Origin: Prevotella sp.
Lineage (GTDB): Bacteria; Bacteroidota; Bacteroidia; Bacteroidales; Bacteroidaceae
Reading direction: 5' to 3'
Length of the DNA stretch: 64,000 nt
Assembly (NCBI GenBank): GCA_017617615.1
Contig: JAFZVV010000003.1
Span: 62,001 to 126,000, forward strand
The notes below the pieces were generated by a model. That model saw only the letters and a program-made list of their open reading frames with translations, was not told the origin of the DNA and did not search any database. Within the stretch, counting starts at the first letter, position 1; every line of letters begins with the position of its first letter. The translations under genes were made by a program, and so were the position numbers. Below, piece after piece: positions 24,590-32,869 of this stretch.

Positions 24590-25030
24590 CTATGTTGGTT
24601 TCGGCACGAATGCCTCGTATGTATTGTCATCGTAGAACACCCTGATCTCGGTTATCTTCCGCTTCGAAGTGTCAAGTTTTTTCTGCCCTGCCACAATGTT
24701 TCCCTTGCCTGTCATGTCCAGTTCGACCTTCTTGGCCTTGCTGTCCTTGTATTCTTCATTGCCCCCCTGTGGGGTAGGAGACAGGGCATCCTGCGCGTTC
24801 CCGTTGACGCTTTGTGTCTCACTGACATACATCGAACCTTCTCCGAAAAGCAACCAGGCGAGGCTGATTGTAGGTATCTTCTTGCGTATGGCTTCCACCT
24901 GCTTGATGGTGGGCTTTGTACGTCCGGTAAATATTCCGCTCAACACCGAGGATGATATTCCGGTGAACTGGGAGAAGGCCTGCTGGGTCATGTGTTGTGA
25001 CTCCATGATGAGTTTTATTCTATCTTTCAT
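24590..25030 (-). CDS. XRE-family HTH transcriptional regulator
   Basis: 146 residues. Residues about 1-65 form a helix-turn-helix (MKDRIKLIMESQHMTQQAFS, GISSSVLSGIFTGRTKPT). The middle is a polar linker and the end (ITEIRVFYDDNTYEAFV) is a short beta segment. No enzyme or sensor domain is visible. Its promoter contains the inverted repeat TTTTAC-AAAG-GTAAAA over the -7 box, which is well placed for autorepression. It faces an AT-rich 760-bp gap with several more palindromes. It could be a stand-alone regulator or the remnant of a mobile element; I see no phage or integrase genes. Confidence 0.85.
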   Translation of the reverse strand: MKDRIKLIMESQHMTQQAFSQFTGISSSVLSGIFTGRTKPTIKQVEAIRKKIPTISLAWLLFGEGSMYVSETQSVNGNAQDALSPTPQGGNEEYKDSKAKKVELDMTGKGNIVAGQKKLDTSKRKITEIRVFYDDNTYEAFVPKPT

Positions 25031-25078
25031 ACGAGAAGATACATGTTTTTCGCCTTGTTTTGGCAGATATCACTAAGA

Positions 25079-25115
25079 TTTTACAAAGGTAAAACCTTTT
25101 TTTGAATTTTGCAAA
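25079..25115 (-). promoter_or_regulatory. Promoter and probable operator of the XRE regulator
   Basis: On the minus strand TTTG (25112-25115), 20 bp, TACCTTTG (25084-25091). The perfect inverted repeat TTTTAC / GTAAAA (25079-25094) covers the -7 box, so a bound dimer would block transcription. Confidence 0.65.
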
Positions 25116-25734
25116 CTTTTTAAGTAAAAATTTCAATTATGTGAATTAACAATTTCAAATCCGACTTTTTCAATAATTCGCATTTTCGAAGCGTATTTGC
25201 GGTTTACAATTGTAAAATCCACATTCCTGGCATAAATCCTTTACAAGTGAAAAGTTGAACGTAAATATACAAAATATTGGGTTTAAATCTATTATATAGC
25301 GTTACATCCCGCATTTTAATACATTTTCACTAAAAAGCAGGCTTTTAGGCTATCCATAGAATAAAATTCGTTGAATATACTATTGTAAGATACTGAGTTT
25401 TAGTGCATTATCCTTGAATATACACTTTGTATAAATATTCATTCGATTTTTCGAATGCCTGATATTCACATTTGTGAATTGCTTTACATTCATGTTTGTT
25501 GATTTACATTTGAAAACAACAATTTTGAATTTTGAATTTTAATTTGTTGATTTTGGTGTTTGAAATTCGAATATATAAATGTTAAATATTGCTAACACAG
25601 TGGCTGACATAGTCAAAATTCTTCATTTTAGCTTGTTTTTTGCATTTTGTTGACGAGAGGCCTGATTTCTTCTGAAAAATGGAGTATTGAAGGGCAGAAA
25701 ATGGCGGAATTCGTTGTTTTCTTGTGTTTTAAGC
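25095..25734. other. AT-rich gap of about 640 bp with multiple palindromes, no gene
   Basis: Strikingly AT-rich against the window. Perfect inverted repeats: TTTACAATTGTAAA (25203-25216), ATTCGATTTTTCGAAT (25441-25456), TTCACATTTGTGAA (25465-25478). Imperfect relatives: TTTACAAGTGAAAA (25240-25253), and two TTTACATT half sites (about 25483 and 25503). No frame on either strand looks coding. The TTTACA words recur in the XRE operator, so this may be a multi-site regulatory region. Confidence 0.6.
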
Positions 25735-25765
25735 CCAAAAAACGCCCCATGGAGATGGAGCGTTC
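25735..25765 (-). terminator. Terminator of holA
   Basis: On the minus strand AACGCTCCAT-CTCC-ATGGGGCGTT followed by six T residues. Confidence 0.8.
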
Positions 25766-25796
25766 TAGGTTTCCGAGAGGCTATTTTTGCTGTTTT

Positions 25797-26807
25797 TCAG
25801 TGCAGGATGAAGAAGACGAGCTCTTTCAGCAGGTCGCCAGGCGTGGTATTGGGGTTGTCTATTCCCTTACTTTTTGCGTCGGTGACTCTGATTTGGTGTA
25901 TGATTTGCATTGTCTTCAATCCACCGTACTTATCTTTTGCCACGAGATAGTCTTTTGTTGGATAGGTAGACTTGAAGTTGAGCGCTGCTGCCACTCCCCT
26001 CTCGCTCTTGTCGGCGGTATAGTGTACGATCATCAGGTTCTGGAAAAAACTGAAGAGTCCGGGCAGGAAGGCATAGAGAGAAGCCGTCTTGGGATTGCTG
26101 TCAATATATTTTACTATCCTGTTTGCCTTGAGAACATCCTTTCTGACGATGGCGTCGCGCAGTTCGAAGAAGTTGTAGTCCTTGCTGATGCCTATTTTGC
26201 TCTCCACGATTTCCGGTGTCACCTTTCTGGCGTCATTGATGCCGATGAGTGTCTTGTCGAGTTCGGAGGCCAGTCGGGCGAGGTCATTACCCACGGCATC
26301 GGCAACCATTTGCTTCGCTTTGGGTTCGATGGTGGCGTTTTTCTCTTTCAGGTAGTTCTCGATGAATGCCGGTATGGTCCAGTCTTTTATTTTCACGCTA
26401 TTGAAGACGACCCCGTTCACGGCAGCCTCTTTCATGAATGTCAGTCTCGCGCTGAGTTTTCCCTTGTAGCTGATAACGAGGATGGTCGTGGGAGATGGTT
26501 TTTCGAAATAGTTTTTCAGTTTTTCCCATCCCTTCATGTTTTGCGCCTCTTTCACGATGACCACCTGGTATTGCGCCATCATCGGGAACCGTCTGGCCAT
26601 GTCAGCGATTTGCGCAGCGTTGGTGTCGATGCCATAGACCACGGTTTGGTTGAAGTCTCTCTCTTCGGGTGCGAGTACGTTGTTTTCCAGGAACTGTGTC
26701 ACCTTATCTATAAAATAAGGTTCTTCTCCCATGAGGAAATACACGGGTTTGAATTTCCTCTGGCCGAGGTCGGCCATCAGCGTCTCGTAAGTGATTTTCT
26801 CTGCCAT
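25797..26807 (-). CDS. holA: DNA polymerase III subunit delta
   Basis: 336 residues, normal length. The N-terminal segment (YETLMADLGQRKFKPVYFLM, GEEPYFIDKVTQFLE) and the central ISYKGKLSARLTFMKEA region match bacterial HolA. The C-terminal helical clamp-loader domain (ALYAFLPGLFSFFQNLMIVH) follows. It opens the beta sliding clamp as the wrench subunit of the clamp loader. Single gene, driven by a bidirectional promoter shared with the divergent HsdR_N protein, an arrangement that I recall as common in Bacteroidota. Confidence 0.93.
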   Translation of the reverse strand: MAEKITYETLMADLGQRKFKPVYFLMGEEPYFIDKVTQFLENNVLAPEERDFNQTVVYGIDTNAAQIADMARRFPMMAQYQVVIVKEAQNMKGWEKLKNYFEKPSPTTILVISYKGKLSARLTFMKEAAVNGVVFNSVKIKDWTIPAFIENYLKEKNATIEPKAKQMVADAVGNDLARLASELDKTLIGINDARKVTPEIVESKIGISKDYNFFELRDAIVRKDVLKANRIVKYIDSNPKTASLYAFLPGLFSFFQNLMIVHYTADKSERGVAAALNFKSTYPTKDYLVAKDKYGGLKTMQIIHQIRVTDAKSKGIDNPNTTPGDLLKELVFFILH

Positions 26808-26875
26808 AATGAGCGGGTCGTGATATTAATCTTGCACAAAAAGGGTAAAACCTCCCCGAAATGCGCATGTTTTTT

Positions 26876-26916
26876 ATTATCTTTGCAAAGATAATGAAAG
26901 TCGAGGGCAGAACAAA
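26876..26916. promoter_or_regulatory. Palindromic bidirectional promoter between holA and the HsdR_N gene
   Basis: ATTATCTTTGCAAAGATAAT (26876-26895) is a perfect 20-bp palindrome and holds a TATCTTTG -7 box on each strand (plus 26878-26885, minus 26886-26893). On the minus side TTTG (26913-26916) stands exactly 19 bp away, giving holA a full promoter. The plus side has no clear -33 box. Confidence 0.7.
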
Positions 26917-26944
26917 ATGAACTTGCGTTTTTTTGAATAATACG

Positions 26945-27403
26945 ATGGCAGACCTGAATCTCCCGCCTTTTGACATCAGGATCATGGAGCGTGGCGGCAA
27001 GCGCGTGGTTTTCGACTCCCTTCGCCGCCGTTATGTGTCGCTCACTCCCGAGGAGTGGGTACGCCAGCATTTTGTCAACTACCTGACCGCCCATCTTGGC
27101 TATCCCCCGTCGTTGCTTGCCAACGAGGTGGAGTTGCAAGTTGGGCAGAAGCGTCTTCGCTGCGATACCATTGTCTATGGCAAACAAGCCGAGCCATTGA
27201 TGATTGTGGAGTACAAGGCTCCCCGAATATCCATCACCCAGGAGGTGTTCGACCAGATATCCGTCTACAACCTATTATTGCACGTCGACTATCTGTTGGT
27301 TAGCAATGGCATGCAGCACTATTGTTGCAAGATGGACTATGAGCATCAAAAATATTTATTTTTGGAAGACATTCCATTATACGAAAACATTTTACAAAAG
27401 TAG
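26945..27403 (+). CDS. HsdR_N-type PD-(D/E)xK nuclease-domain protein
   Basis: About 152 residues from the ATG at 26945 (a TTG four codons earlier is less likely). The sequence follows the type I restriction HsdR N-terminal domain family: RYVSLTPEEWVRQHFVNYL, then RLRCDTIVYG, IVEYKAP, giving the D...E-x-K catalytic pattern, and VSNGMQHYCCKMD. There is no helicase domain and no methylase or specificity gene nearby, so it is not a restriction system. Stand-alone copies beside holA occur in many Bacteroidota; their role is unknown, probably nucleic-acid processing. Divergent from holA through a shared palindromic promoter. Confidence 0.83.
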   Translation: MADLNLPPFDIRIMERGGKRVVFDSLRRRYVSLTPEEWVRQHFVNYLTAHLGYPPSLLANEVELQVGQKRLRCDTIVYGKQAEPLMIVEYKAPRISITQEVFDQISVYNLLLHVDYLLVSNGMQHYCCKMDYEHQKYLFLEDIPLYENILQK

Positions 27404-27427
27404 CATTTGACAAACAAAGGATAAGAC

Positions 27428-28231
27428 ATGGGAATTTTCAAATGGATAGGCGGAGCCCTTGGTTTCATGGTCGCTCCCCCACTCGGTGCCTTTTTGGGTT
27501 ATTTCCTTGGCAGCATCATTGATGGTCTCATCGATGGCAACGAATCCTCGTCGTATCAGTCTCAGGACTATTACCGCCAGGACAATACCGACAGTGGTTT
27601 TGACACGGGCCGTCGCAACAGTTTTCTTTTTTCCCTGTTGGTTTTGGCCTCATATATCATCCGTGCCGATGGCAAGGTGATGCATTCGGAGATGGAATAT
27701 GTGCGCAGGTTCCTCCGTGTGAATTTCGGTGAGGTGGCGGTGGAGCAAGGCAACCAGATTATCCTCCGCTTGTTGGAAGAGCAGAAGAAGACGTCGGCGT
27801 TTGCCTATCAGCAGCGTATCCGTCAGGTATGCCAGCAGATTGCCGGCGCGCTGAGTTACAGCGAGCGCTTACAGTTGCTCAACTTCCTGGTAGACCTGGC
27901 GAAGTCCGACGGCAGTGTCCCACAGTCGGAACTCAGTGCCCTTTATGAGATTGCCCAGAACATGGGCTTGTCACGCAGCGATGTCGACACGATGGTGAAC
28001 CTGGAGCGCGGAAGCAGTTCTGAGGGCACCCTGGAGGATGCCTACAAGGTGCTGGGCGTGTCGCCCACGGCCACCGACGACGAGGTGAAGAAAGCCTACC
28101 GCAAGTTGGCCCTTGAGCACCATCCCGACCGTGTCTCTGCCCTTGGTGACGATGTGCGCAAGGCTGCCGAGAAGAAGTTCCAGGAAATTAATGCGGCGAA
28201 GGAGAAGGTTTACAAGGCAAGAGGACTATGA
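27428..28231 (+). CDS. TerB-DnaJ (DjlA-like) membrane-associated co-chaperone
   Basis: 267 residues. The N-terminus ([22 protein letters not shown]) is a glycine-rich hydrophobic segment, probably a membrane anchor. Residues about 60-180 form a TerB-like helical domain ([39 protein letters not shown]). A C-terminal J domain ([20 protein letters not shown], then LEHHPDRV with the HPD motif) ends the protein. This is the DjlA layout: a J-protein that stimulates DnaK at the membrane. It follows the HsdR_N gene by 24 bp and is probably cotranscribed with it. Confidence 0.9.
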   Translation: MGIFKWIGGALGFMVAPPLGAFLGYFLGSIIDGLIDGNESSSYQSQDYYRQDNTDSGFDTGRRNSFLFSLLVLASYIIRADGKVMHSEMEYVRRFLRVNFGEVAVEQGNQIILRLLEEQKKTSAFAYQQRIRQVCQQIAGALSYSERLQLLNFLVDLAKSDGSVPQSELSALYEIAQNMGLSRSDVDTMVNLERGSSSEGTLEDAYKVLGVSPTATDDEVKKAYRKLALEHHPDRVSALGDDVRKAAEKKFQEINAAKEKVYKARGL

Positions 28232-28290
28232 GGTTGGAGATGCATCCTTCTTTTATACCTACATATAACAGTTTGGCAGATACCAAAACG

Positions 28291-28319
28291 AGCAGAGGCG
28301 CCTGATGGGCGCCTCTGCT
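28291..28319. terminator. Terminator between the DjlA-like gene and aldA
   Basis: Perfect 12-bp stem AGCAGAGGCGCC-TGATG-GGCGCCTCTGCT between convergent genes. The T run is weak on both sides. Confidence 0.75.
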
Positions 28320-28343
28320 GTTATCGTACGATATGCCGTAAGT

Positions 28344-29783
28344 TTACTCATAGTGCGTGTCGAGGTATACCACCTTGGTGACGAGGTATTCTTCCACGCC
28401 ATGTTTTCCGTCGGCGCCACCGATTCCGCTCTTCTTCATTCCTGCATGGAATCCCTGCATGGCCTCGAAATGCTCGCGGTTGATGTACACCTCGCCGAAC
28501 TCCAGTTCCCTGCACACCTTGGCAGCGGTGTCGATGCTCTTGGTGTATACCGACGATGCCAGTCCGTATTCCACGTCGTTGGCCCATGCAATGACCTGGT
28601 CGATGTCCTCGAACTCGATGAGCGGAATTACCGGTCCGAAGGTTTCCTCATGCACGATGTCGAAGTCTTGCTTCACGTCGTCGAGCACGGTAGCGGCATA
28701 GAAGTATCCCTTCTCCCCCACTCTGTTTCCTCCGCAGAGCAGTTTGGCTCCCTGTTTGATGGCGTTGGCGACCTTTGCCTCCACGCTCTCGAGTGCGCGT
28801 TGCTCCACGAGTGGTCCCATGTCGACACCGTCGTCGGCACAGGGGTCACCCACCTTCACAGCCTTCATCTTCTCTACGAGCAGGTCGGTGAATGCCTTTT
28901 TGATGTCCTTATGCACATACACGCGTTCGGCGTTGTTGCATATCTGTCCGTTGTTTCCGATTCTTGAATCCACCACCCATTGTGCGGCAGCCTCGAGGTC
29001 GGCATCGGGGAACACGATGGCGGGTGCCTTTCCGCCCAGTTCGAGCGACACCTTGGTGATGTTTCCGGCGGCAGCCTTCATGATGCTCTCGCCTGCCCCC
29101 ACGCTACCGGTGACGCTGACGATACCGATCTTCGGGCTTGCAGCCAGTGCGTTGCCCACCACCGAACCTTTTCCGGTGATGACATTGAAGACGCCTGCGG
29201 GCAGTCCGGTTTCATCTACCACCTTGGCGAACTCGCAACAGTTCTCTGGCGTGAGTTGCGATGGTTTGATGACGATGGTACATCCCGTGATGAGTGCCGC
29301 GCCTGCCTTACGTGCGATGAGGAAGAACGGGAAGTTCCATGGCAGAATTCCTGCTACCACACCTATTGGCTCCTTGAAGAGCATGATATTCTCGCCCCGT
29401 CTGTCGCTGGGGATGATTTCGCCCTCGATGGCGCGTGCGAAGGTAGCCATATAGTCGAAGTAGTCGGCGGTGACAGCCACCTCTACGGTAGCCCATGTGC
29501 GTGTCTTTCCCTGTTCACGCATGATGATGTCGACGAACTCGTCCTGTCTTTTCCTGATGCCGTCGGCCATTTTCTTCAGGTATGCCGCCCGCTCGATGGC
29601 AGGTGTCTTTGCCCAGCTTTTCTGTGCAGCCTTTGCTGCGTCGAGTGCCTCATCCACCTCTTCCACGGTGCCTTCTGGCTGTCGGCTGATTACTTCTTCG
29701 GTTGATGGATTAAGCACATTAATCCATTTGCCCGACTTACTTTCAACGAATTTTCCGTTGATGTACATTTTAAGGTCTTTCAT
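28344..29783 (-). CDS. aldA: NAD-dependent aldehyde dehydrogenase (lactaldehyde dehydrogenase AldA type)
   Basis: 479 residues, the size of Escherichia AldA. Signatures: MYINGKFVES at the start, PWNFPFFLIARKAGAALITG, general base Glu in VSLELGGKAP, and the catalytic Cys in NNGQICNNAERVYV, which matches AldA-type lactaldehyde/glycolaldehyde dehydrogenases. It would oxidise L-lactaldehyde to lactate in fucose or rhamnose breakdown, or related aldehydes. No fucose or rhamnose genes are nearby, so the substrate is inferred from the family. Single gene with its own -7 box. Confidence 0.87.
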   Translation of the reverse strand: MKDLKMYINGKFVESKSGKWINVLNPSTEEVISRQPEGTVEEVDEALDAAKAAQKSWAKTPAIERAAYLKKMADGIRKRQDEFVDIIMREQGKTRTWATVEVAVTADYFDYMATFARAIEGEIIPSDRRGENIMLFKEPIGVVAGILPWNFPFFLIARKAGAALITGCTIVIKPSQLTPENCCEFAKVVDETGLPAGVFNVITGKGSVVGNALAASPKIGIVSVTGSVGAGESIMKAAAGNITKVSLELGGKAPAIVFPDADLEAAAQWVVDSRIGNNGQICNNAERVYVHKDIKKAFTDLLVEKMKAVKVGDPCADDGVDMGPLVEQRALESVEAKVANAIKQGAKLLCGGNRVGEKGYFYAATVLDDVKQDFDIVHEETFGPVIPLIEFEDIDQVIAWANDVEYGLASSVYTKSIDTAAKVCRELEFGEVYINREHFEAMQGFHAGMKKSGIGGADGKHGVEEYLVTKVVYLDTHYE

Positions 29784-29854
29784 AAATTTGATTGTTTTAG
29801 TTAGTAAATTATGATATTACTGGTTTCTTTTCACCTTGACTTTGTTTTTCAGCA

Positions 29855-29862
29855 CAAAAATA
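29855..29862 (-). promoter_or_regulatory. -7 box of aldA
   Basis: Read on the minus strand TATTTTTG, 71 bp before the aldA ATG; no clear -33 box. Confidence 0.4.
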
Positions 29863-29867
29863 GGAAA

Positions 29868-29901
29868 AAAAAATCATAATCCGCATGGATTATGATTTTT
29901 T
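29868..29901. terminator. Terminator of the Nif3-zinc ribbon operon
   Basis: AAAAATCATAATCC-GCAT-GGATTATGATTTTT; A and T runs on both sides allow it to work in both directions. It follows the zinc-ribbon gene on the minus strand. Confidence 0.85.
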
Positions 29902-29926
29902 AATCGTTTTTTACGTTTTCGGTATT

Positions 29927-30760
29927 TCAACTTTCTTTCGCCTCCGTGTTCTCCGTTTTACGGCTGACGCGTTTGGTTTTCTTTTTGCTCTTCTCCTCTG
30001 TAGCAGTGGTTTTCACGCCTGCCAGTTCGGGGTCAATAAGTATGCGTCCGCAGTATTCGCACACGATGATTTTCTTGTGCATCTTGATGTCGAGTTGTCG
30101 CTGTGGCGGTATTTTGTTGAAGCATCCGCCGCAGGCATCGCGCTGCACGTACACCACGCCGAGTCCGTTGCGGGCATTCTTGCGGATACGCTTGAAGCTG
30201 GTGAGCAGACGTGGTTCGATTTTCATCTCCAGGTCGGCAGCCTTGCTCTTGAGTTTGTCTTCCTCTTCCTTGGTTTCCTGCATGATTTCGTCGAGCTCGC
30301 CTTTTTTCTCCTCGAGCACCTGCATGTGGTCCTCCACCAGCTCCTGGTTTTGCTTGAGCACACCCTGGCGCTCTTCTATCCTTGCCAGTGCCTCGCGGAT
30401 TTTCTTGTTGCAGAGTTCGATTTCGAGTGTCTGGAACTCAATCTCCTTGCTCAGCATGTCGTACTCTCTGTTGTTTTTCACCTCATTGAGTTGCTCGTTG
30501 TATCGGGCCACGCTGGCCTCTGCCTCTGCAATCTCGCCCTTCCGCTGTGTGATGGCGGTCTGGAACTCAGAGATTTCGTTCTCTATTTTCTCGATACGTG
30601 TGCGCAGTCCTGTGATTTCGTCTTCCAGGTCTTGCACCTCCAGGGGCAGTTCGCCCCTGAGCGCTCTTTTCTCATCGATCTGCGACAGTGTGGACTGCAG
30701 TTCGAAGAGGGTTTCCAGTTTTTTCTCTACTGGTAAGTCTGTGGGATCTTTTTTTGCCAT
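29927..30760 (-). CDS. Coiled-coil protein with C-terminal C4 zinc ribbon (CT398/DUF164 type)
   Basis: 277 residues. Residues about 15-190 are a long charged coiled-coil hairpin (EVQDLEDEITGLRTRIEKIE and onward). Residues about 205-240 contain CGGCFNKIPP ... CEYCGRIL, two CxxC pairs forming a zinc ribbon. The tail is Lys-rich. This matches the widespread DUF164/zf-RING_7 family, whose Chlamydia and Helicobacter members bind nucleic acid or assembly factors; function remains uncertain. It follows the Nif3-like gene by 3 bp, an operon I recall as conserved in Bacteroidota. Confidence 0.87.
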   Translation of the reverse strand: MAKKDPTDLPVEKKLETLFELQSTLSQIDEKRALRGELPLEVQDLEDEITGLRTRIEKIENEISEFQTAITQRKGEIAEAEASVARYNEQLNEVKNNREYDMLSKEIEFQTLEIELCNKKIREALARIEERQGVLKQNQELVEDHMQVLEEKKGELDEIMQETKEEEDKLKSKAADLEMKIEPRLLTSFKRIRKNARNGLGVVYVQRDACGGCFNKIPPQRQLDIKMHKKIIVCEYCGRILIDPELAGVKTTATEEKSKKKTKRVSRKTENTEAKES

Positions 30761-30763
30761 ATG

Positions 30764-31549
30764 TTACAAATAGATTATCGGATTGGTATTGAGTTTCGTC
30801 ACGAAGCACCTGACGCCCTCACACTTCTCCGTAATGATGGATTTGAATATTTCGCTGGTGTATTGTTCGCTTTGGTAGTGCCCGATAACACACACCTGAA
30901 TTTCCTGGTCGTGCCCGAAGAAGTCGTGGTAGTGCATCTCCCCGGTGACGAAGGCATCGGCACCGCAGGCAATGGCGTCGTCGAGGAGGAACGCCCCTGC
31001 CCCGCCGCAGAGAGCCACGCATTGTATGTCACGCCGTAGGAGTTGGTTGGCCTGCACGCATGCCACATCGAACGTGTCTTTCAGCATCGCCACGAAGTCG
31101 GCTGCCCTCATGGGTTGTGGCAGGATGCCCACCACCCCACTGCCACCTTCTGTAGCCATGGCATTTTTCGGTGCGAGGAACCGGATGTCGTGGAGTTGCA
31201 TTTTCTCCGCTATCTTAAAGTTCACCCCGTCTTTGGCATTGTCGAGATTGGTGTGCATCGACACGATGCAGACATTGTTTTTCACCGCCTTCACCACGCA
31301 CCGTTGTACCATGTTCGCGTCGGACACCTGTTTCAGTCCGCGGAAGATAAGCGGGTGGTGCGACACGATGAGGTTGCATCCCAGGCCTACGGCCTCGTCG
31401 ATGACCTCTTCGGTGACGTCAAGACACAATAATGCCCCTGATGCATCCGTCTCTGTCAGTCCCACTTGCAGGCCGGCATTGTCGTAGTCTTCCTGCAGGG
31501 GCAGAGGCGCGAACTGTTCAAGGGCACGTAGCACTTCTTTTATTATCAC
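30764..31549 (-). CDS. Nif3-like dinuclear metal centre protein (YqfO/NIF3 family)
   Basis: The frame is open to 31666, but the family begins with (M)IIKEVLRALEQFAPLPLQED, and a -7 box lies at 31585-31592, so the GTG at 31549 is the likely start; 262 residues. Metal-ligand signatures: VSHHPLIFRG, SMHTNLDNAKDGVN, GEMHYHD. Family members form toroidal hexamers; they are often annotated GTP cyclohydrolase I type 2, but that activity is not general. It is the first gene of a two-gene operon with the zinc-ribbon protein. Confidence 0.88.
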   Translation of the reverse strand: MIIKEVLRALEQFAPLPLQEDYDNAGLQVGLTETDASGALLCLDVTEEVIDEAVGLGCNLIVSHHPLIFRGLKQVSDANMVQRCVVKAVKNNVCIVSMHTNLDNAKDGVNFKIAEKMQLHDIRFLAPKNAMATEGGSGVVGILPQPMRAADFVAMLKDTFDVACVQANQLLRRDIQCVALCGGAGAFLLDDAIACGADAFVTGEMHYHDFFGHDQEIQVCVIGHYQSEQYTSEIFKSIITEKCEGVRCFVTKLNTNPIIYL

Positions 31550-31584
31550 GCTTGTCTGCTTTTGATTCCAAAAACATGAGTTTG

Positions 31585-31592
31585 CAAAGATA
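31585..31592 (-). promoter_or_regulatory. -7 box of the Nif3-zinc ribbon operon
   Basis: Read on the minus strand TATCTTTG. It lies inside the upstream part of the open frame and so favours the GTG start at 31549. Confidence 0.5.
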
Positions 31593-31707
31593 GCGAGTTT
31601 TGAGGACATTTCGGTGTTTCCGACGAAGGATTTAACCTTTTTTATCAAGTCCTGCATCAAAAACACCTACTTGGCGACAGGCGATGCCCGCCCCCTCTTG
31701 TTCACTA

Positions 31708-32643
31708 TTACTTCCCTGTATTCCTCTTCGACCGCGCCTTATACACCTTCCACTCACTGTTCATGGCCTCGGTGGTGGCTGCTTCTATGCGGTCTTCCAC
31801 CGTGTCGTCGAGTCTGGGGAAGAAGTCGATGCCCGTGAGTTTTTCCACCTCATCGACCGACCTGATGCAGTCGGTCATCTTCCGGTGTCCACCGGTGTTG
31901 GGATAGACGAATCCTATGGCCTTCGACTTCCCCCTGTCGTCGAGGATTACCTTGAAGAAAGCATCGGGCACCGCCACCTTGTGCTTCCCGATGGTGTTTT
32001 TCACACCGTCGTAGAAGATGGGTCCGGTAACGATGTAGACATCACCGATGCTTTTTGCCCAGTAGCGGCACTGTATCTCAAGGTCGTTCCAGTCGCCTTT
32101 GTTCAGCCCGTGGTTTTGCGGACACACGTTGGAGAAGAGGAACGACTGCATTTGTGCGCGGCGGTCCCATTTGTTATCGCCCGACGGGCACATGTGTCCC
32201 CTGTCGTAACGCGAGTTGTAGTAGTCGTCGTCGGTAGCCCTTGGGAATGGCACGTCCATGTCTTCCGTGAATTCCATGTTGTCGCGGTAGTTATTGCCGC
32301 TGGTATGTTCGGCGGTGAGGTGCCATGCCACCCAGTTGGGTATCTTGCGGTCTTTGTTGTACGACACGAAATAGCCGTCGCGCTTGAGCAGCAGTTCCGA
32401 TGTCCCGCTCATCCTGGCAGGAATCTCCATCGCATTGAACGTGGCCTTTTTCTTTTCCCTATGCTTGTTGTCCTTCGTGGAGGAAGAGGCAGCGTCGTCG
32501 GTCTTCTTTTCCTCCCAGTAATAGAACGACGTGGCCTGGTTATCTTCTTCCGGCTCAACCGTCTTGCTCTTCTTGCATCCCACGAGGGTGAGCACCGCGA
32601 GGGCGGCACACAGCATCATTCTCTCCAAGATTACTTTTCTCAT
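31708..32643 (-). CDS. DNA/RNA non-specific endonuclease, lipoprotein
   Basis: About 311 residues from the ATG at 32643, which gives a lipoprotein signal (LCAALAVLTLVGC). A polar linker (residues 22-65) precedes the nuclease domain. The catalytic motif DRGHMCPSGD is the DRGH signature of the NUC1 / Serratia-nuclease family, and the metal Asn is probably in FLFSNVCPQNHGLN. It should degrade DNA and RNA at the cell surface or periplasm with Mg. Possible roles are nutrient phosphate, DNA clearance or competition; no immunity gene is visible next to it. Single gene, divergent from aguA. Confidence 0.88.
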   Translation of the reverse strand: MRKVILERMMLCAALAVLTLVGCKKSKTVEPEEDNQATSFYYWEEKKTDDAASSSTKDNKHREKKKATFNAMEIPARMSGTSELLLKRDGYFVSYNKDRKIPNWVAWHLTAEHTSGNNYRDNMEFTEDMDVPFPRATDDDYYNSRYDRGHMCPSGDNKWDRRAQMQSFLFSNVCPQNHGLNKGDWNDLEIQCRYWAKSIGDVYIVTGPIFYDGVKNTIGKHKVAVPDAFFKVILDDRGKSKAIGFVYPNTGGHRKMTDCIRSVDEVEKLTGIDFFPRLDDTVEDRIEAATTEAMNSEWKVYKARSKRNTGK

Positions 32644-32685
32644 GGCTCTGGTAATATATGTATTGAGATTAGCATTGACAAGTGA

Positions 32686-32693
32686 CAAAAATA
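32686..32693 (-). promoter_or_regulatory. -7 box of the nuclease gene
   Basis: Read on the minus strand TATTTTTG, 42 bp before the chosen ATG, which supports the shorter start. Confidence 0.45.
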
Positions 32694-32840
32694 ATAAAAA
32701 AATAAATAAAGTCTCGTAAAAATGCACGAAAATAATGAATTCTGTAAGAAAAGCGACGCCAATCATGTCATTTTGTCTGTTTTATCTAGGAAAAGGGTAA
32801 TTTTTTCGTTCATGTCGGCATAATAATGCTGTTTTTTTTC

Positions 32841-32848
32841 TACTTTTG
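32841..32848 (+). promoter_or_regulatory. -7 box of aguAB
   Basis: TACTTTTG in a T-rich run, 21 bp before the aguA ATG; no clear -33 box. Confidence 0.45.
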
Positions 32849-32869
32849 CATTTGTGAAAATTGAATAGC

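Noticed and set aside
24590..25030. XRE regulator as part of a prophage or integrative element
   Set aside because: No integrase, phage structural, relaxase or att-like repeats are seen around it.
25647..26894. 415-residue plus-strand frame opposite holA
   Set aside because: holA is unmistakable on the other strand; this frame has no family features.
26945..27403. A type I restriction-modification system
   Set aside because: Only the HsdR N-terminal-like nuclease domain is present; no helicase, methylase or specificity subunit is found nearby.
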